From Borborobacter arsenicus (GTDB lineage: Bacteria; Pseudomonadota; Alphaproteobacteria; Rhizobiales; Rhizobiaceae), in NCBI RefSeq assembly GCF_003934165.1, contig NZ_ML133513.1:4826-68825 (forward strand): 64,000 nucleotides of DNA. Direction: 5' to 3'. The notes under the pieces are model-generated. The model was not told the origin of the DNA, searched no databases, and saw nothing but the letters and a program-made list of their open reading frames with translations. Below are positions 59,219-64,000 of the stretch, piece by piece. A program made the position numbers and the translations under genes. Positions within the stretch are counted from its first letter, which is position 1; the number at the start of each line of letters is the position of its first letter.

Positions 59219-59947
59219 TTATCGTTTCTCCGCAGCGTAGATATGAAAGCGCGCGGCCGCGTTCATCAGGTGGCGTTCGGCGGCAGCTGCTGCCGCCGCC
59301 GCGTCGCCAGCCTTGATCGCCTCATAGATTGCCTTGTGCTCTTCCTGGACCGCGTCGAGCAGGTCCGTATGATAGACGCGCGTGTTGGTGCGAGCCCGCC
59401 GGATAATGTCGCGCGCACCAAATTCCAGATGCTTGCAGAGCGCCTGGAAATGCGGGTTGTGGGTGGCATCGACGATGGCCTGATGGAATTCATAGTCCTC
59501 GTTGTCGCCCAAACGGTCGCTTGCGATCGCATACTCCATCCCCAGCAGCGCCCGCTTGATCTTCTTCAAGTCATCGTCGTTTCGCCTGAGCGCGGCAATC
59601 CGGGTCGCGGCCACCTCGATCGCGACCAGCAGTTCCATCGCCTGGTCCAGCGATTCCTGTTCCTCGACGGCAATGTGCTGGATCCGGAATGCGTTGCTGG
59701 GGTTGCGTTCGGTCACATAGACGCCGCTGCCGGCCCTGGCCGCCACGAGCCCTTCGGATTTCAGCTTGGACAGCGCCTCGCGTACCACAGTGCGGCTCAC
59801 CGAATAGTGGGTGCACAGTTCCCGCTCGCTCGGCAAGCGCGCACCGACCGGCAGTTCGCCGTTGCGGATGCGCTCGGCAAGCTGTTCGGCGATCCCTTCG
59901 GGCAGGTGGCTGTGCGCCGTGATCTCGGTGAACTTCAGCGCTTCCAT
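59219..59947 (-). CDS. GntR-family regulator (FCD domain)
   Basis: A 242-residue regulator from the ATG at 59947 (GGAGAACG upstream; 59962 is also in frame). The HTH is PSERELCTHYSVSRTVVREA, and the FCD effector domain includes EDYEFHQAIVDATHNPHF and EEHKAIYEAIKAGD (metal-binding Asp/His pattern). It is divergent from the LivJHMG-type operon and probably controls that operon and itself through the inverted operators at 60009-60023 and 60171-60185. Confidence 0.88.
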   Translation of the reverse strand: MEALKFTEITAHSHLPEGIAEQLAERIRNGELPVGARLPSERELCTHYSVSRTVVREALSKLKSEGLVAARAGSGVYVTERNPSNAFRIQHIAVEEQESLDQAMELLVAIEVAATRIAALRRNDDDLKKIKRALLGMEYAIASDRLGDNEDYEFHQAIVDATHNPHFQALCKHLEFGARDIIRRARTNTRVYHTDLLDAVQEEHKAIYEAIKAGDAAAAAAAAERHLMNAAARFHIYAAEKR

Positions 59948-60008
59948 GGACGTTCTCCGCATCTGGAGTTGCAGCCCGGCACTGCTGCCGGCCCCTAAGC
60001 CTCACAGA

Positions 60009-60023
60009 ACTGGCCTGACAAGT
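60009..60023 (-). promoter_or_regulatory. Operator O1 near the GntR gene
   Basis: ACTGGCCTGACAAGT is 14/15 identical to the reverse complement of the site at 60171-60185. Centre 69 bp from the GntR start. Confidence 0.6.
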
Positions 60024-60150
60024 CAATCGCCTGTGTTCCTGCGATATGCGCAGTGTTCACACAAAAAAACATTTATTTTACAGTTAGATATCCTTTTAGA
60101 CTTACGGCAGAAGCGGTCATGCGGCAGTTTCCTGCCGCAATTGCTGCCAA

Positions 60151-60185
60151 ACTGGTCAGACTGAATGTTGACTGGTCAGGCCAGT
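60151..60185 (+). promoter_or_regulatory. Operator O2 region upstream of the LivJ-type gene
   Basis: ACTGGTCAG occurs at 60151-60159 and again exactly 20 bp later at 60171-60179. The second copy continues to ACTGG-TCAGG-CCAGT, an inverted repeat. The spacing of two helical turns suggests cooperative binding. Confidence 0.6.
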
Positions 60186-60249
60186 TGTGCAATGAAGGCA
60201 TCGGATCAGGAGGATCCAGGGACATCCGGTCTTTTTCTGGGAGGAAACA

Positions 60250-61494
60250 ATGACATTCCCCACCCGCGCGCTGGCGTCAGCCGCGTGCATTCTTGCACTA
60301 TCCGCTGGCGGCGCAGCCGCTGCCGAGCCGTTGAAAATCGCTCTCGTCGAAACCTTGTCCGGGCCGCAGGCCTCCACGGGCCTGCTCTATCGCGCGGCCG
60401 TTCAGTACCAGGTGGGCAAGATCAACGAGGCGGGTGGCTACAATGGCGCGCCAGTCGTGCTTGAGGAATACGACAACCAGGGCGGGCCAGTCGGCGCCAC
60501 CGATCGCGTGAGGGCGGCGATTGCTGACGGCGCCCATATCATCGTGCAAGGCTCGTCCTCCGCAGTGGCGGGTCAGATCACCGAGGATGTGCGCAAGCAC
60601 AATCTGCGCAACCAGGGCAATGAAATCCTCTACATCAACCTCGGTGCCGAGGCGATGGAACTAACGGGTGAGAAGTGCCACTTCTACCATTTCCGCGTCA
60701 GCCCGAATGCGGCGATCCGTGTCGGGACATTGGTGGCGGGCATGAAGGAAGCCGGTGTTCTCGGCGAGCGCGTCTATGCCATGAACCAGAACTATTCCTG
60801 GGGCGTCGACGTGCAGGAGGCGACCAAGGCGGCCGCCGCGACCGCCGGTTATGAGGTGGTCGAAGAAACCCTGCACGAGGTTAACAAGATCCAGGACTTC
60901 GCGCCCTATGTCGCCCGCATCCAGGCGACGAATGCCGACACGGTCATCACCGGCAACTGGTCAAACGATCTCCTGCTCCTGATGAAGGCTGCCAGCGGAG
61001 CGGGGCTGAAGGCTCGCTTCGGCACCGCTTTCCTCGACCAACCCGGCAACATCGCCAATGCCGGCGCGATCGCGGAAGGGCATTTTGTCTCCACACCATT
61101 CAACCCCGAGGCCGGCGGAGAAAAGTCGAAGGCTTTCGCCGAGGACTACAAGAAGGTCACCGGCCATTACCCCTCCTATGTCGAGCCGGCGACGGTCTTC
61201 GGCCTGACACTGCTGGGACAGGCTCTGCAGCAGGTCCCAGCCGCGGAAGACATCGACGTGACGGCCATCGCGCTTGCGCTTGAGAAGGCGACCATCGAGA
61301 CGCCGATCGGGTCTTTCTCGATGCGAGCCGAGGATCACCAAGGCGTGTTTCCCATGGTCGTGCAGCAGGTGAGCGCCGATGCAACCTTCAAGGTTGACGA
61401 TACCTCCTACGGCTTCAAGCCGGTGAAGGTCTTCTCGGCAGAAGAATCGGCGGCGCCGGTTCAAGAGAGCTGTTCCATGCAGCGCCCCAGCTAA
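60250..61494 (+). CDS. Branched-chain-amino-acid-type ABC substrate-binding protein (LivJ-like)
   Basis: A 414-residue protein. The signal peptide ends near A-A-A (about residue 24), followed by the Peripla_BP_6 fold (LKIALVETLSGPQASTGLLY, VGKINEAGGYNGAPVVLEEY, IIVQGSSSAVAGQITEDVRK, YAMNQNYSWGVDVQEATKAA). GGGAGGAAAC precedes the ATG. It is the cognate receptor of the LivH/LivM/LivG genes that follow. The ligand is unknown and could be an amino acid, amide or urea-type compound. Confidence 0.9.
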   Translation: MTFPTRALASAACILALSAGGAAAAEPLKIALVETLSGPQASTGLLYRAAVQYQVGKINEAGGYNGAPVVLEEYDNQGGPVGATDRVRAAIADGAHIIVQGSSSAVAGQITEDVRKHNLRNQGNEILYINLGAEAMELTGEKCHFYHFRVSPNAAIRVGTLVAGMKEAGVLGERVYAMNQNYSWGVDVQEATKAAAATAGYEVVEETLHEVNKIQDFAPYVARIQATNADTVITGNWSNDLLLLMKAASGAGLKARFGTAFLDQPGNIANAGAIAEGHFVSTPFNPEAGGEKSKAFAEDYKKVTGHYPSYVEPATVFGLTLLGQALQQVPAAEDIDVTAIALALEKATIETPIGSFSMRAEDHQGVFPMVVQQVSADATFKVDDTSYGFKPVKVFSAEESAAPVQESCSMQRPS

Positions 61495-61594
61495 GGGGCC
61501 TGCTTGCGACATGAAGTCTGATCCGCCACGCTCTTTGCCCATCGGGCGGAAGCGCGTGGCGGACTGATCCCCGACCGAAACAGACGGGACAGAT

Positions 61595-62518
61595 ATGGAC
61601 CAGATATTCTTCGCCTTGTTGAACGGCACGATCTACGGGTTGCTGCTATTTATGGTCTCTGCCGGCCTGACGCTCATCTTCGGCATGATGGGCGTCCTGA
61701 ATTTCGCGCACGCCTCCTTTTACATGCTGGGTGCCTATTTTGCCTATACGCTGCAGCCGCTTACGGGCTTTTGGCCGGCAATCGTGCTCTCGCCCCTGCT
61801 GGTTGCCGCGATCGGTGTCGTCATCGAGCGTTATGCCCTTCGCCGCGTCCACCATTTCGGCCATGCGCATGAGCTTCTGGTGACCTTCGGCATCGCCGTC
61901 GTCATCGCCGAACTGGTCAAGCTCTTCTACGGCAACTATCCGGTCGAATACCGCGTGCCGACGGAATTGAGCTTCGCGGCCTTTACCCTCTCAGGCATCG
62001 ACTATCCCTTTTACCGGCTGTTCATGGGTGCCGTCGCCGTCGCGATGTTCGCCGCCATCTATCTGCTCCTCACCCGAACGCGGGTCGGCATCGTGGTCCG
62101 TTCCGCCATCTACCGCCCGGCAATGGCCGAGGCGCTCGGTCACAACGTGCCCTTGGTGTTCATGGGCGTCTTCGGCATCGGCGCGGCTCTGGCAGGGCTT
62201 GCCGGCGCGGTGGCAGGCGCGTTCTACACCACCAATCCCAACATGGCGCTTGATCTCGCCGTGCTGGTTTTCGTCGTTGTCGTCGTCGGCGGCCTTGGGT
62301 CGCTCGGCGGGGCTATGCTGGCCTCGCTTTTGATCGGTATCACCAATTCGCTCGCCGTCGGCGTCAATTTCAGCCTCGGGGACATCTTCGGCATTGTCGG
62401 CCTCGGTGAGTGGGCCGGTTCCGTCGGCGGCGTCATGACGATGCGGCTGTCGAGCTTTGCCGCCACGCTGCCGTTTTTCCTGATGCTGCTGGGCTTCTGG
62501 TGCGTCCGTCGGGCCTGA
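61595..62518 (+). CDS. Branched-chain-amino-acid-type ABC permease (LivH-like)
   Basis: A 307-residue permease with about eight helices. It contains LIFGMMGVLNFAHASFYMLG near residues 27-46 and the conserved GGLGSLGGAMLASLLIGITN segment. It forms the first half of the translocation channel. Confidence 0.92.
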   Translation: MDQIFFALLNGTIYGLLLFMVSAGLTLIFGMMGVLNFAHASFYMLGAYFAYTLQPLTGFWPAIVLSPLLVAAIGVVIERYALRRVHHFGHAHELLVTFGIAVVIAELVKLFYGNYPVEYRVPTELSFAAFTLSGIDYPFYRLFMGAVAVAMFAAIYLLLTRTRVGIVVRSAIYRPAMAEALGHNVPLVFMGVFGIGAALAGLAGAVAGAFYTTNPNMALDLAVLVFVVVVVGGLGSLGGAMLASLLIGITNSLAVGVNFSLGDIFGIVGLGEWAGSVGGVMTMRLSSFAATLPFFLMLLGFWCVRRA

Positions 62519-62539
62519 TGGGCGAAAAGGAGTGACACC

Positions 62540-63766
62540 GTGAAGCTCAGGCCCTTCCTCATTCTTCTTGCAGTCATGGTCCTGCTCGCCATACCGTGGC
62601 TGGTGTCGAGCTCGATGCTCAACGCTGCAATCCAAATGTTGATCGCCGCGCTCTTTGCCATGGCCTTCAGCCTGCTTTGCGGCCAGGCCGGGATGCTTTC
62701 CTTCGGCCACGCGGCCTATTTCGGCCTCGGGGCGTTTGCGACCGTCCATGCCATGAATGCCTTCAATGGCGAGGGCCTGTTGCCGACGCCGCTGCTACCG
62801 CTCGCGGGTGCCGCCGTCGGCCTGGTGAGCGGCGTGGTGGCGGGCTATTTCTCTACCAAGCGCACGGGCGTCTATTTTGCGATGATAACGCTCGCACTGG
62901 CTGAGCTCCTGCATGCGCTGGCGCCACACCTCAAGGGCACGTTCGGCGGTGAAGCTGGAATTTCCTCCTTCCGCATGCCGGCCTGGGGCTTCGGTTTCGG
63001 AACGGCAATCGAGGTCTATTACCTCACGCTGTTCTGGGTGCTGCTCGCAATCGGGCTTCTTTATCTGCTGATGCTGACGCCGCTCGGCCGCCTTGCCCTT
63101 GGCCTTCGCGAAAACCAGCGCCGCCTGCGCTTTCTCGGCTACAACGTCCATGCGCTCGGCACGTTGATCTTTGCGATTTCGGCGATGTTCTCGGGGCTTG
63201 CGGGCGCTCTCCAGTCGCTGAACATCGAGGCGGCGAACTATGCCGAACTGGAGACGCATGTCTCCACGGTTGTGCTGCTCAACAGCTTCATCGGCGGCGT
63301 GAGGGTTTTCCTCGGCCCGGCGATCGGTGCGGCGCTGATGACTTTCTTCGGCCACGTCACCTCCGACGTCACGCGGGTCTGGCTGCTCTACCAGGGCATC
63401 ATCTTCGTGCTGGTGATGATGTTTTTGCCGCGCGGCATTGTCGGCGAACTGGTCGAGAGGTTCAGCGGCAAGAGACCTGCAGGGGAGGGCATCAGGCTTT
63501 CTGAGATGCTGCCGCGCCTTGCCGGCATCGCCGTTGCGGCGCTGGGCGGTGTGGTTCTGATCGAGCTCCTGCAGCGGGTCATGTCCAGGGATTATCGTGC
63601 CCTTGCCGCCGGTGGACAGTGGCCCGAAATCACGATGATGGGGCTGAGCTGGCAACCCGGCTCGCCGCTGACCTGGCTCGTGCCGCTCAGCGCGCTTGCG
63701 CTCGGCCTGGCGCTGGTGCTCGGCGTCAACCGCCGTGCGGCGGCCCGCAGGGAGGCCACGGCATGA
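62540..63766 (+). CDS. Branched-chain-amino-acid-type ABC permease (LivM-like)
   Basis: A 408-residue permease, longer than LivH because of a C-terminal extra helix region (about residues 325-405). Typical features are LLCGQAGMLSFGHAAYFGLG and GLRENQRRLRFLGYNVHALG (EAA loop). Its stop overlaps the next start by 4 nt. Confidence 0.92.
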   Translation: MKLRPFLILLAVMVLLAIPWLVSSSMLNAAIQMLIAALFAMAFSLLCGQAGMLSFGHAAYFGLGAFATVHAMNAFNGEGLLPTPLLPLAGAAVGLVSGVVAGYFSTKRTGVYFAMITLALAELLHALAPHLKGTFGGEAGISSFRMPAWGFGFGTAIEVYYLTLFWVLLAIGLLYLLMLTPLGRLALGLRENQRRLRFLGYNVHALGTLIFAISAMFSGLAGALQSLNIEAANYAELETHVSTVVLLNSFIGGVRVFLGPAIGAALMTFFGHVTSDVTRVWLLYQGIIFVLVMMFLPRGIVGELVERFSGKRPAGEGIRLSEMLPRLAGIAVAALGGVVLIELLQRVMSRDYRALAAGGQWPEITMMGLSWQPGSPLTWLVPLSALALGLALVLGVNRRAAARREATA

Positions 63767-64000
63767 GCGATCCCATCCTGAGACTGGAAGGCGTGCACAA
63801 GTCATTCGGCCCCGCGCACATCATCCGCGGTGTCGATCTGGAGGTGCGCAGGGGCGAGCGCCACGCCGTGATCGGTCCCAACGGCGCGGGAAAGTCGACG
63901 CTTTTCCATCTTTGCTCGGGCGAGTTTGCGCCCAGCAGCGGCCGTATCCTGCTCGATGGGCAGGAGATCGGCGGGATGAAGCCGGCGGAAGTGAACTGCC
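63763..64000 (+). CDS. Branched-chain-amino-acid-type ABC ATPase (LivG-like), 5' part
   Basis: 79 codons are visible before the window ends. The product begins MSDPILRLEGVHKSFGPAHI and includes Walker A G-P-N-G-A-G-K-S-T. The signature and Walker B motifs lie outside. ATGA overlap with livM shows coupling. A livF-type partner would be expected further right. Confidence 0.93.
   Translation, partial: MSDPILRLEGVHKSFGPAHIIRGVDLEVRRGERHAVIGPNGAGKSTLFHLCSGEFAPSSGRILLDGQEIGGMKPAEVNC

Noticed and set aside
1-64000. CRISPR array, tRNA, rRNA, or phage-type att sites
   Set aside because: No regularly spaced direct repeats, cloverleaf sequences or rRNA-like segments were noticed on reading; a dedicated search was not possible.

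Overview
The window is GC-rich chromosomal or large-replicon DNA from an alphaproteobacterium, most likely a Rhizobiales/Phyllobacteriaceae-type genome. I infer this from a heme-PAS FixL with FixJ and a FixK-type regulator, from BigR/Blh-type sulfur genes, from LivHMG-type transporters with FCD-type GntR regulators, and from the IS110, IS5 and IS3 types present. I found no rRNA, tRNA or CRISPR array.

Region 1 (about 1-39.2 kb) is a low-oxygen and stress island. The oxygen sensor FixL, response regulator FixJ, a stand-alone receiver and a FixK-like CRP/FNR activator lie together at 6.5-9.9 kb. Dispersed through the island are about 20 palindromes of the form TTGAY-N4-RTCAA (or the FixK variants TTGC-N6-TCAA and TTGA-N6-GCAA). 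Most have centres 55-75 bp from a start codon. Their targets include universal stress proteins, a nitroreductase, a PNPOx-fold protein, Hsp20, a BON protein, an NAD(P)H:quinone-type flavoprotein, a c-type cytochrome, thioredoxin 2, a ribosome-hibernation/cold-shock fusion, a CysQ-APH/AAA pair, GroEL-PRPP synthase, an MgtA-like ATPase and an arginine deiminase operon (arcD-A-B-C). The simplest model is FixL -> FixJ -> FixK -> a dormancy/fermentation programme: ATP from arginine, protein and ribosome protection, ion homeostasis and redox repair.

The island is scarred by mobile DNA. There is an IS3 element truncated at a perfect fold-back repeat, and a graveyard of three fused gene relics (14.3-15.0 kb). 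An IS110-family element interrupts a universal stress gene, next to a relic of an NRAMP metal transporter, and a complete IS5-family element follows. A second, broken copy of the same IS5 end lies at 47.3 kb in inverse orientation, fused to part of an IS91-type tyrosine recombinase.

Region 2 (39.5-47.1 kb) holds a small lipoprotein, a K+ channel, an XRE-cupin regulator, a fasciclin protein, a DUF378 protein and TspO. These are followed by a persulfide/sulfur operon: persulfide dioxygenase, BigR/SqrR-type ArsR sensor, split YeeE/YedE transporter and SulP permease. A perfect 21-bp palindrome precedes the operon.

Region 3 (47.9-57.0 kb) is a catabolic cluster of unknown substrate: an AllA-like lyase, a polar-amino-acid-type ABC importer, an amidohydrolase, a PuuE-like deacetylase, a solute-binding-domain protein without signal peptide, an atypical SDR and a GntR regulator. 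Region 4 (57.97-64.0 kb) is a branched-chain-amino-acid-type ABC import system with two periplasmic binding proteins and a divergent GntR regulator flanked by matching operators. It runs off the right edge inside the ATPase gene.
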